A stretch of DNA of 5,944 nt from the NCBI GenBank assembly GCA_902773305.1, contig CACYEB010000015.1, positions 1 to 5,944 of the forward strand, read 5' to 3'. The notes beneath the pieces are model-generated. The model saw only the letters and a list, made by a program, of their open reading frames with translations. It made no database searches and was not told where the DNA came from. The stretch is from an uncultured Bacteroidia bacterium. GTDB lineage: Bacteria > Bacteroidota > Bacteroidia > Bacteroidales > UBA932. A program made the translations under genes and the position numbers. This document shows, piece after piece, positions 1 through 5,944 of the stretch. The number at the start of each line of letters is the position of its first letter. The stretch's first letter is position 1.

Positions 1-2379
1 GGACACGACACCTATCACCACACGATGTTCGAGATGCTTGGAAACTGGAGTTTCGGCGATTATTTCAAGAAAGAGGCCATAGGCTGGGCCTGGGAGCTTC
101 TTACAGAAGTTTATAAGCTGGACAAGAGCCGGCTTTATGCAACGGTGTTCGAGGGGTATGCCCCCGACGGCCTGGAGATGGACGCCGAGGCGAAGGGCTA
201 CTGGCAGCAATACCTGCCCGACGACCACATCCTGCTGGGCAACAAACACGACAACTTCTGGGAGATGGGCGACACCGGCCCCTGCGGCCCTTGCAGCGAG
301 ATTCACATCGATCTGCGCGACGAGGCCGAAATCGCCGCCAAACCCGGTGCTGAACTGGTAAACGAAGGCCATCCGCTGGTAATCGAAATCTGGAACCTGG
401 TGTTTATGCAGTACAACCGCAAGGCCAACGGTTCCCTGGAAAACCTGCCTGCCCGCCACATCGATACAGGTATGGGGTTCGAACGCCTCTGTATGGCTCT
501 CCAGGGCAAGAAAAGCAACTACGACACCGACGTATTCACAGGGATGATAGCCGCCATCTCCGGCCTGTGCGGCAAGAAATATGACGAGAGTGAGCAGACG
601 GCCGTGGCTATGCGCGTCATCGCCGACCATATCCGCGCCATCAGTTTCTCAATTGCCGACGGCCAGCTTCCCAGCAACAACAAGGCGGGTTACGTGATCC
701 GACGCATCCTGCGCCGGGCCGTGCGCTACGGCTATACCTTCCTCGATATGAAGGAGCCTTTCCTCTGCCTGCTGGTACCCACCCTGGTGGCAGAAATGGG
801 AGACGCATTCCCCGAACTCAAGGCCCAGCAGACGCTCATCACACGCGTCATAAAGGAAGAAGAAGACGCCTTCCTGCGCACTCTGGACAAGGGTATCCGC
901 CTGATGGACTCCATTATGGAGAAATCCGCCAAGACCAAGGTCATCAGCGGAGTGGATGCCTTCACCCTCTATGACACTTTCGGGTTCCCGATAGACCTGA
1001 GCGAATTGATTGCCCGTGAAAACGGCTACACGATAGACCTTGACGGATTCAACGAGGAGTTGGAGAAACAGAAAAACCGTGCCCGCAATGCCACGGCCAT
1101 AGAGACCGGCGACTGGGTGGAACTGCTGCCGGGAACGGGGAGCGAGTTCGTGGGCTACGATGTGCTTGAAACCGATGCCCGCATAGTTAAATACCGCACC
1201 GTAAAGGCCAAGGGCAAGGAGCAGATCCAAATCGTGCTGGACCGCACTCCGTTCTATGCCGAGATGGGCGGCGAAGTGGGCGACACCGGTGAACTGATCT
1301 CATCCGAGGGGGAGAAGATAGAAGTGTTGGATACGGTCAAGGAAAACGGTCTTGCGATACATTTGGTTAACAGACTTCCCGGCGACCCCGCCTCCCGCTT
1401 CCGTGCTGTAGTCGACGGCGAACGCCGGACCAACATACAGAACAACCACTCCGCCACCCACCTGCTGCACTACGCACTGCGCAAGGTGCTTGGCACCCAC
1501 GTGGAGCAGAAAGGTTCTTATGTCGGAGCCGCGTCTTTCCGCTTTGACTTCTCGCATTACGAGAAGGTCTCCAAAGAGAGCCTGGACAAGGTGGAACGTA
1601 TGGTCAACGCCCTCATCCGCGCCAATGCCCCGCTGGAAGAGTTCCGCGACATTTCCATCGATGAGGCCCGCAACCGCGGCGCAATGGCCCTCTTCGGAGA
1701 GAAATACGGAGACAAGGTGCGTATGATCAAGTTCGGTGACTCCGTGGAACTCTGCGGCGGTTGCCACGCTCCTGCCACGGGCAACATCGGATACTTCAGG
1801 ATTATTTCCGAAAGCGCAGTCGCTGCCGGGGTACGCCGCATAGAGGCCACCACCGGCATCAATGCCGAACTCTCCGTGGACGTTATGGAAGATTTGCTTG
1901 AAAGGGTGCGCGCAATGTTCGCGGGTACAGGCGACCCTGCAGCAGCCATCGGACGGATACTGGAAGAAAACGAGCAGTACAAAAAGTCGTTCGAAGCCAT
2001 TCGGAAAGAGAAGATGGCCGACCTGAAAGCCTCTGTCGTCAGACAGGCTCAGAAGGTGGGCGGCATAACACTTTTCACCCTCACCGAATGCCCCTCGATG
2101 GATATGGCCAAGACCATCGCGCACGATTTGTACGGCGAGAGTGACAATGCGGCATTTGTGGCTGCTTTCGAGTCGGCCGACCACAAGCCGTGCCTGGTGA
2201 TGATGTATACCGATGATCTGGTTTCTTCGGGCCGCGACGCCGGCCGTGACATTCGCCAGGGGGCCCAGGCTATCCAGGGTGGTGGCGGCGGTCAGAAGTT
2301 TCTCGCCACGGCTGGTGGCAAGAATCTTGCAGGCCTGGCAGAAGCGTTCGAAAAGCTCAAAAGCCTCGCCACTGCTTAA
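1..2379 (+). CDS. alaS: Alanyl-tRNA synthetase, 5'-truncated by the window edge
   Basis: Charges tRNA-Ala with alanine using ATP in the cytoplasm and hydrolyses mischarged Ser/Gly-tRNA-Ala. The frame is open from base 1, and the bases before the first ATG (25) encode conserved motif 2 sequence ([19 protein letters not shown]), so ATG 25 is internal and the true start lies upstream. The fragment has 792 residues; the family has about 870-880, so roughly 80 are missing. Seen in order, numbered within the fragment: motif 2 (~1-25), GPCGPCSEI of the catalytic core (93-101), motif 3 GMGFER (157-162), the editing domain with HSATH (483-487), HVEQKGS and CGGCH (585-589), a helical segment (~630-690), and the C-Ala/DHHA1 domain with a GGGGGQ loop (760-765). 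The expected zinc and editing residues H, H, Q, C, H (E. coli H564, H568, Q584, C666, H670) are all present. Two variants in conserved editing-domain motifs are GGE for the usual GGQ (~424) and CGGCH for CGGTH. The TAA stop lies 9 bases before the next gene, suggesting cotranscription. Identity is essentially certain. Confidence 0.98.
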   Translation, partial: GHDTYHHTMFEMLGNWSFGDYFKKEAIGWAWELLTEVYKLDKSRLYATVFEGYAPDGLEMDAEAKGYWQQYLPDDHILLGNKHDNFWEMGDTGPCGPCSEIHIDLRDEAEIAAKPGAELVNEGHPLVIEIWNLVFMQYNRKANGSLENLPARHIDTGMGFERLCMALQGKKSNYDTDVFTGMIAAISGLCGKKYDESEQTAVAMRVIADHIRAISFSIADGQLPSNNKAGYVIRRILRRAVRYGYTFLDMKEPFLCLLVPTLVAEMGDAFPELKAQQTLITRVIKEEEDAFLRTLDKGIRLMDSIMEKSAKTKVISGVDAFTLYDTFGFPIDLSELIARENGYTIDLDGFNEELEKQKNRARNATAIETGDWVELLPGTGSEFVGYDVLETDARIVKYRTVKAKGKEQIQIVLDRTPFYAEMGGEVGDTGELISSEGEKIEVLDTVKENGLAIHLVNRLPGDPASRFRAVVDGERRTNIQNNHSATHLLHYALRKVLGTHVEQKGSYVGAASFRFDFSHYEKVSKESLDKVERMVNALIRANAPLEEFRDISIDEARNRGAMALFGEKYGDKVRMIKFGDSVELCGGCHAPATGNIGYFRIISESAVAAGVRRIEATTGINAELSVDVMEDLLERVRAMFAGTGDPAAAIGRILEENEQYKKSFEAIRKEKMADLKASVVRQAQKVGGITLFTLTECPSMDMAKTIAHDLYGESDNAAFVAAFESADHKPCLVMMYTDDLVSSGRDAGRDIRQGAQAIQGGGGGQKFLATAGGKNLAGLAEAFEKLKSLATA

Positions 2380-2388
2380 AACCGGCCG

Positions 2389-3876
2389 ATGAAGAGGATC
2401 GACAGTTACACACTCAAATCATTTATGGGACCGTTCGCTCTGACGTTCTCAATAGTGTTGTTTATCCTCGTGATGCAGTTCCTCTGGCTCTATATAGACG
2501 AGCTTGTGGGTAAAGGACTGTCGCTCGGCGTCATCTTCGAATTCATGGCTTGGGGAAGCGCCACCCTGCTCCCTATGGTGCTGCCGCTGGCGACCCTGCT
2601 GGCCTCCATTATGACGCTGGGAGGTATGGGCGAAAACAACGAACTGCTGGCCATCAAAAGCGCCGGCATATCGCTCAGCCGCGTACTGCTGCCACTGATT
2701 TTTGTGGCGGTGGGCATCTCCATCGGCGCCTTCTTCATCTCCAATGACCTGATTCCGGTGGCATACAAGAAGATTTATGCACTTCGAGATGACATCGGCC
2801 GCACCAAAAAGGTAATCAAGATACCCACCGGCATCTTTTACGACGGCATCGACGGCTATATGCTGCGGGTGGATTATCACGACGACGCCACGGGGCAGAT
2901 GCACGACATACTGGTTTACGACCATACCCGCGGTATGGGGAACACCGCCCTCACCGTGGCCGACTCCGGTTCTATACGCGTGAGCGACGACGGTGCCACC
3001 ATCATCTTCAAGCTCTACAACGGCACTTCTTATTCAGAAGAGAATGCATTCAAGTCAAGGGACACTACCCTCAAGCAGGATATAATCAGCTTTGATGAGC
3101 AGACCACTATAGTGTCGCGCGACGATTATTCATTTGAGCGGAGCGACGACGACCGTTTCGGAAACGAGATAATGGCCAAAGATCTGAAAACCCTGGTACA
3201 CGACCGCGACTCCATTGCCGATGAATTTGCAGAGTCGAGACCGACCAGCATAAGACATTATATATTTTCAAACAACCTCAAGTACATCAGCCAGTTAGAC
3301 ACTGCCGCAATGATGTATTCGAGGTTGGACGAAGGCCTCGGATGGGACTTCAAGGCATACAAAGACAGCGTTATGACCACCCGGAGCGCCCGCGACCTGG
3401 AACTGGTGCAGCGTGCCCTGGAAAATCTGGAATCGCAGAAGGTGACTCTTGACGAGTATGACCGCACCACCTACCGCTATGTCTCCCCCATCCGCAAGAT
3501 GACCATAGAGCAGTTCCGCAAATTCACCCTGTCCCTGGCCTGCCTGCTGTTTTTCTTTATCGGGGCACCGTTGGGGAGCATCTTGCGCAAAGGCGGCCTG
3601 GGGACTCCCGTCATAGTATCCGCACTGATTTTCCTGCTGTACTGGGTCATTGACATCAGCGGCAAGAAACTGGCCCGTGACGGCGCCGTGACCCCTTTCG
3701 AAGGGGCGTTCGTCTCTTCTGCGGTGTTGCTGCCTGTGGGTATGGCTCTCACCTGGATGGCAGTACACGAGAAATCGGTGGACTTCAGTTTGTTGAAATA
3801 CCGGTTCGGCCAGTTGTTCAAGAAAATTGATAAACTGCTTCGCAAGGCCGTCGGCTTCTTCAAGAAGAACCGGGGC
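2389..3876 (+). other. Domain: LptF/LptG (YjgP/YjgQ) LPS-export permease half
   Basis: About 496 residues against ~360-366 for E. coli LptF and LptG. Visible segments: TM1 ~16-36; TM2 ~56-77, followed by the family signature region GENNELLAIKSAGIS (~81-95); TM3 ~99-118; a periplasmic beta-rich jellyroll ~130-240 starting near KIPTGIFYDGIDGYMLRVDY; an acidic, probably helical insert ~245-365; TM4 ~379-399 (FFFIGAPLG); TM5 ~406-423 (LIFLLYWVIDISG); TM6 ~438-459; and a cationic amphipathic tail ~470-496 rich in Lys and Arg. Three helices on each side of a periplasmic domain is the LptF/G plan, with both termini in the cytoplasm, and the basic tail fits the positive-inside rule. Whether this is the LptF or the LptG partner cannot be told from sequence alone. 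The extra length lies mainly in the ~245-365 insert. Longer homologues are usual in Bacteroidota, so this half does not look degenerate. Confidence 0.9.
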
Positions 3877-4821
3877 ATCATAAAGGTGGTCTATATGGGT
3901 ACGCCCGAATTCGCAGTCGGGCCGCTCAAGGCGCTGCTCGAAACCGACTACAATATTGCCGGCGTAGTCACCGTCCCCGACAAGCAAAGCGGTCGCGGGC
4001 TCAAGGTGAACACGAGTGCCGTCAAGCAGTTTGCCCTGGAACACGGCCTGAACCTGATGCAGCCCGTTTCGCTCAAAGACCCCGTTTTCCTGGAGCAGTT
4101 GAAGGCGCTGGATGCCGATATGTTCATTGTCGTCGCCTTCCGTATGCTGCCAAAGGAGGTCTGGAGCATGCCACGGCTGGGCACCTTCAACCTGCACGCT
4201 TCCCTGCTGCCGCGATACCGCGGCGCCGCTCCCATCAACTGGGCCATCATCAACGGTGAGAAACAGACGGGTGTGACTACCTTCCTGATAGACGAACAGA
4301 TCGACACCGGACGTATCCTCTTCAGCGAGCCCTGCACGATTGAAGAGTACGACACCGCCGGCAGCCTTTCTGAAAAGCTTTGCAAGATGGGCTCAGAGCT
4401 GGTGGTCAAAACCGCCGACGCCCTCTCCCGCGGCCGTGCCAAGCCACAGGAACAGGATTCTTTCGCAAGGCTCATTCCTGCACCCAAGATCACCAAAGAG
4501 ACCTGCCGCATAGACTGGAGCCTGGAGGGCTACAGCATCGTAAATCTGATACGCGGACTTGCGCCGTCTCCCGCCGCTTACGCCACTCTTGTCAACGGCG
4601 GGGCAGAAACCACGATGAAGATATTCGAAGCCTATGTCTTTATGGACGACGAACCAGCTGCACCCGGCACCGTAATCACAGACGGCAAGGGCTATCTGGG
4701 TGTCGCCTGCGGACAGTACACGGTCCGCCTGCTGGATGTTCAACTGGCCGGCAAGAAGCGTATGGAAATAGCCGATTTCCTGCGCGGTTTCAGACCGGGA
4801 GAAGATTGCAAGTTCGTATAA
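2389..4821 (+). CDS. fmt: LptF/LptG-family permease fused to methionyl-tRNA formyltransferase
   Basis: A single 810-codon frame carries two normally separate proteins. Residues ~1-496 form an LptF/LptG (YjgP/YjgQ) inner-membrane permease, the transmembrane part of the LptB2FG transporter that extracts LPS from the inner membrane. Residues ~497-810 form a full-length Fmt, which transfers a formyl group from 10-formyl-tetrahydrofolate to Met on initiator tRNA. There is no stop between the halves, and the Fmt part lacks its own ATG at the expected place (ATC ATA AAG GTG, 3877-3888). The permease should end in the cytoplasm, so the Fmt domain would be on the correct side. ATG 2389 is the first start after alaS, follows it by 9 bases without a Shine-Dalgarno motif, and gives a normal permease N-terminus. 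The TAA stop is 1 base from the kinase start, suggesting translational coupling. The domain identities are secure. That the product is a physical fusion is inferred from the open frame; a sequence error or an additional internal start (GTG 3886 or ATG 3895) remains possible. Confidence 0.93.
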   Translation: MKRIDSYTLKSFMGPFALTFSIVLFILVMQFLWLYIDELVGKGLSLGVIFEFMAWGSATLLPMVLPLATLLASIMTLGGMGENNELLAIKSAGISLSRVLLPLIFVAVGISIGAFFISNDLIPVAYKKIYALRDDIGRTKKVIKIPTGIFYDGIDGYMLRVDYHDDATGQMHDILVYDHTRGMGNTALTVADSGSIRVSDDGATIIFKLYNGTSYSEENAFKSRDTTLKQDIISFDEQTTIVSRDDYSFERSDDDRFGNEIMAKDLKTLVHDRDSIADEFAESRPTSIRHYIFSNNLKYISQLDTAAMMYSRLDEGLGWDFKAYKDSVMTTRSARDLELVQRALENLESQKVTLDEYDRTTYRYVSPIRKMTIEQFRKFTLSLACLLFFFIGAPLGSILRKGGLGTPVIVSALIFLLYWVIDISGKKLARDGAVTPFEGAFVSSAVLLPVGMALTWMAVHEKSVDFSLLKYRFGQLFKKIDKLLRKAVGFFKKNRGIIKVVYMGTPEFAVGPLKALLETDYNIAGVVTVPDKQSGRGLKVNTSAVKQFALEHGLNLMQPVSLKDPVFLEQLKALDADMFIVVAFRMLPKEVWSMPRLGTFNLHASLLPRYRGAAPINWAIINGEKQTGVTTFLIDEQIDTGRILFSEPCTIEEYDTAGSLSEKLCKMGSELVVKTADALSRGRAKPQEQDSFARLIPAPKITKETCRIDWSLEGYSIVNLIRGLAPSPAAYATLVNGGAETTMKIFEAYVFMDDEPAAPGTVITDGKGYLGVACGQYTVRLLDVQLAGKKRMEIADFLRGFRPGEDCKFV
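3877..4818 (+). other. fmt: Domain: complete methionyl-tRNA formyltransferase half
   Basis: The 314 residues from I497 match the length of E. coli Fmt (315). The N-terminal Rossmann-type formyl-transferase domain begins at IIKVVYMGTPEFAV (497-510), where standalone enzymes begin with Met followed by the same strand. The tRNA-contacting insertion loop DKQSGRGLK, leading to QPVSLKD, is present. The catalytic Asn, His and Asp are N601 and H603 in FNLHASLLPRYRGAAPI and D639 in IDTGRIL; counted from residue 497 they fall at 105, 107 and 143, one less than E. coli N106, H108 and D144. The C-terminal tRNA-binding beta domain starts about residue 700 (CRIDWSLEGYSIVNLIRGLAPSP) and runs to the end (IADFLRGF). 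Everything needed for activity appears present. No peptide deformylase gene is adjacent, unlike the def-fmt pair of E. coli. Confidence 0.96.
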
Positions 4822-4822
4822 G

Positions 4823-5458
4823 ATGGAGTCCCCTACCATAACGATTCTGGCTGCCGGGGAGTTTCCACGGCAAGCGTCAGTCCTGCGCCTTCTGGACGAG
4901 TCCGATATGGTTGTCTGCTGCGACAGCGCCGCTGAGGCGCTCGTGGCCTCGGGCCGCGAGCCGGATCTGATTGTGGGTGATATGGATTCGCTTCCGGCCC
5001 ATATTCGGGACAAGTATAAAGGTCGGTTGCGGGTTGTCCCTGACCAGGAGACCAACGACTTGACCAAGGCCTTCCACGTAACTTTGGAATACTGTCCGGC
5101 CGCCATCCACATCCTGGGTGCCACCGGGCTGCGTGAGGACCACACCCTGGCCAACATTTCCCTTCTTGCCGATTACCAGAAAGAAGATCCGCTCTGCCGG
5201 ATTGATATGGTCAGCGACCAAGGCCGCTTCGTGGCCGCCAGCGGCCAACGCACATTTGCCTCCTTGCCGGGCCAGGGAATCAGCATCTTTGCCTTTGACG
5301 CTTCGCTTCATATGACCGCCGCCGGCCTGCAATACCCCCTCGACGGCGTCGTGTTCGACACCCTCTGGAAGGCCAGCCTCAACGTCGCCACCGGAACTTC
5401 TTTCACTCTAACCCCCAATGGCGACTCATTCTATCTGGTTTATCTGGCCGGGCGTTAG
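4823..5458 (+). CDS. thiN: Thiamine pyrophosphokinase (thiamine diphosphokinase)
   Basis: Transfers pyrophosphate from ATP to thiamine, giving thiamine diphosphate and AMP in the cytoplasm, the one-step route by which salvaged thiamine becomes cofactor. The 211-residue length is normal for the family. The N-terminal catalytic domain shows ILAAGEFP (8-15), VVCCDSAAEAL (30-40), DLIVGDMDSL (48-57), PDQETNDLTKA (73-83) and LGATGLREDHTLANISLL (98-115); the acidic residues of GDMDS, DQETND and the RxDH stretch are the Mg-ATP and pyrophosphate-handling positions of the family. The C-terminal beta domain (~140-211; GLQYPLDG, then ASLNVATGTSF) corresponds to the thiamine-binding B1 domain. ATG 4823 starts 1 base after the fmt stop with no Shine-Dalgarno motif, so reinitiation or coupling is likely. 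No TPP riboswitch is possible in that 1-base gap, and no thiamine transporter gene is alongside in the window. The fold and motifs make the call firm; the symbol follows Bacillus usage. Confidence 0.95.
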   Translation: MESPTITILAAGEFPRQASVLRLLDESDMVVCCDSAAEALVASGREPDLIVGDMDSLPAHIRDKYKGRLRVVPDQETNDLTKAFHVTLEYCPAAIHILGATGLREDHTLANISLLADYQKEDPLCRIDMVSDQGRFVAASGQRTFASLPGQGISIFAFDASLHMTAAGLQYPLDGVVFDTLWKASLNVATGTSFTLTPNGDSFYLVYLAGR

Positions 5459-5499
5459 ATTACGCCACCCGCTGCATTTACTATTAAACAAAGAAAACT
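5459..5499 (+). promoter_or_regulatory. Short intergenic leader with A-rich translation initiation region
   Basis: This 41-base gap is the largest in the window. Its last ~19 bases (CTATTAAACAAAGAAAACT, 5481-5499) are strikingly A-rich against the GC-rich surroundings and have A at -3 and -6 relative to ATG 5500. There is no Shine-Dalgarno motif. This fits the Bacteroidota habit of initiating on unstructured A-rich leaders, and it supports the chosen serpin start. I see no rho-independent terminator hairpin after the kinase gene and no convincing TAnnTTTG -7 element, so whether a promoter lies here or within the end of the kinase gene is unresolved. Confidence 0.45.
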
Positions 5500-5944
5500 A
5501 TGAAATATCTTGGTATGCCGGCTGCCATTGCCACACTTGTGATGCTATGCGCCGCCTGCGACAATTTTAGCGGAAACAACAACCCTTACAAGGCCCTGGA
5601 AGTCCCCACCAAGGCGGCCGGGTTCGTAGAAAAAGGTCACGACTTCTCCCTCGAATTCATTGACCGCATAAATGACTTTGAGAAGAAGGACTACATAGTT
5701 TCACCGCTGAGTATGCAGTTTCTGCTGGGTATGATACTGAACGGTGCCCAGGGCACCACGGCAGACGAGATCTGCGACGTGCTTGGTTATGGCGACGGAG
5801 ATATTGCGGCTGTGAATGAATATTGCCGGTCTATGCTGGGGCAACTCCCCAAACTGGACAAACAGACCAGCCTGAGCATTGCCAACGCCATTTTTGTGGA
5901 TAACGGCTGGCCGCTGCTGAAGAGCTACGAGTCTGCAGTGGGCA
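5500..5944 (+). CDS. Serpin-family protease inhibitor, predicted lipoprotein (3'-truncated by window edge)
   Basis: The first 148 codons of a gene that continues past the window. Serpins trap serine (sometimes cysteine) proteases by a suicide mechanism in which the cleaved reactive loop inserts into a beta sheet. Residues 1-20 look like a lipoprotein signal: K2, a hydrophobic stretch (~3-16), then LCAAC with C20 as the likely lipidated cysteine, followed by a polar Asn-rich linker (DNFSGNNNP). The serpin fold starts near residue 48 (FSLEFIDRI); YIVSPLSMQFLLGMILNGAQ (65-84), followed by GTTADEI, is the highly conserved serpin N-terminal signature, and LSIANAIFVDNG is the next conserved strand. 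The start is supported by the A-rich leader and the signal peptide. The reactive centre loop lies outside the window, so neither inhibitory capacity nor target protease can be judged. By analogy with lipoprotein serpins such as Tannerella miropin it probably sits in the outer membrane, facing the periplasm or the exterior. Confidence 0.92.
   Translation, partial: MKYLGMPAAIATLVMLCAACDNFSGNNNPYKALEVPTKAAGFVEKGHDFSLEFIDRINDFEKKDYIVSPLSMQFLLGMILNGAQGTTADEICDVLGYGDGDIAAVNEYCRSMLGQLPKLDKQTSLSIANAIFVDNGWPLLKSYESAVG

Noticed and set aside
25..27. ATG 25 as the start of alaS.
   Set aside because: The bases before it continue conserved AlaRS motif 2 in the same frame, so the gene begins outside the window.
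1300..2184. Long open frame on the - strand opposite alaS (about 294 codons), and a similar one at 649-1230.
   Set aside because: The + strand codes for AlaRS with clear conserved motifs. The reverse frames give His/Gly/Val-rich translations with no recognisable domain, as expected from codon bias in the antisense frame.
3295..4197. A 300-codon open frame on the - strand spanning the permease-Fmt junction.
   Set aside because: Its translation is low in hydrophobic order, rich in Gln/His/Gly and resembles no family. It shadows the conserved + strand frame and has no convincing initiation region.
4790..4830. Possible TPP riboswitch controlling the thiamine kinase.
   Set aside because: Only one base separates fmt from the kinase, and the upstream DNA is conserved Fmt coding sequence with no recognisable THI-box layout.
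4380..4841. A 153-codon + strand frame overlapping the Fmt C-terminal domain and the kinase start.
   Set aside because: The same bases encode the conserved Fmt C-terminal domain in another frame; the alternative translation is Arg/Ser/His-rich without motifs.
5232..5247. Perfect 6-base inverted repeat TGGCCG-CCAG-CGGCCA, a possible hairpin.
   Set aside because: It lies inside the kinase coding region, has no T-tract after it, and such GC palindromes are expected by chance in GC-rich coding DNA.
5459..5499. Possible terminator or sigma-type promoter between the kinase and serpin genes.
   Set aside because: No stem-loop with a T-run and no clear TTTG / TAnnTTTG pair is visible; only the A-rich initiation region could be supported.

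Overview
The window reads as a piece of a Bacteroidota chromosome, most likely a Bacteroidales gut-type genome of moderately high GC. That placement rests on protein flavour (AlaRS, a long LptF/LptG-family permease, a lipoprotein serpin), on the lack of Shine-Dalgarno motifs before any start, and on an A-rich leader before the only gene with a real intergenic space. Genus cannot be fixed from the sequence; Rikenellaceae or another non-Bacteroides family is a guess. All genes are on the + strand and coding is almost continuous.

Layout: (1) 1-2379, alanyl-tRNA synthetase (alaS) without its first ~80 codons, which lie upstream of the window. (2) 2389-4821, one uninterrupted 810-codon frame encoding an LptF/LptG-type lipopolysaccharide-export permease (residues ~1-496) joined in frame to a complete methionyl-tRNA formyltransferase (residues ~497-810). 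(3) 4823-5458, thiamine pyrophosphokinase. (4) 5459-5499, the only noticeable gap (41 bases). (5) 5500-5944, the start of a lipoprotein serpin that runs off the right edge.

The first three frames are spaced by 9 bases and 1 base, so alaS, the fusion gene and the kinase probably form one housekeeping transcript covering tRNA charging, initiator-tRNA formylation, envelope LPS export and thiamine diphosphate synthesis. The serpin is probably a separate unit, because its leader looks different and its role (protease inhibition at the cell envelope) is unrelated.

The main point of interest is the permease-formyltransferase fusion. Both halves look intact. The predicted topology puts the permease C-terminus in the cytoplasm, where a formyltransferase must work, and the join falls where the native Fmt start codon would be. 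If real, it would tether initiator-tRNA formylation to the inner-membrane LPS exporter. The competing explanations are a sequencing or assembly error and an internal start that also releases free Fmt; the junction sequence offers concrete ways to tell them apart. Smaller observations are residue variants in the AlaRS editing domain, an enlarged segment in the permease and an off-consensus lipobox in the serpin.
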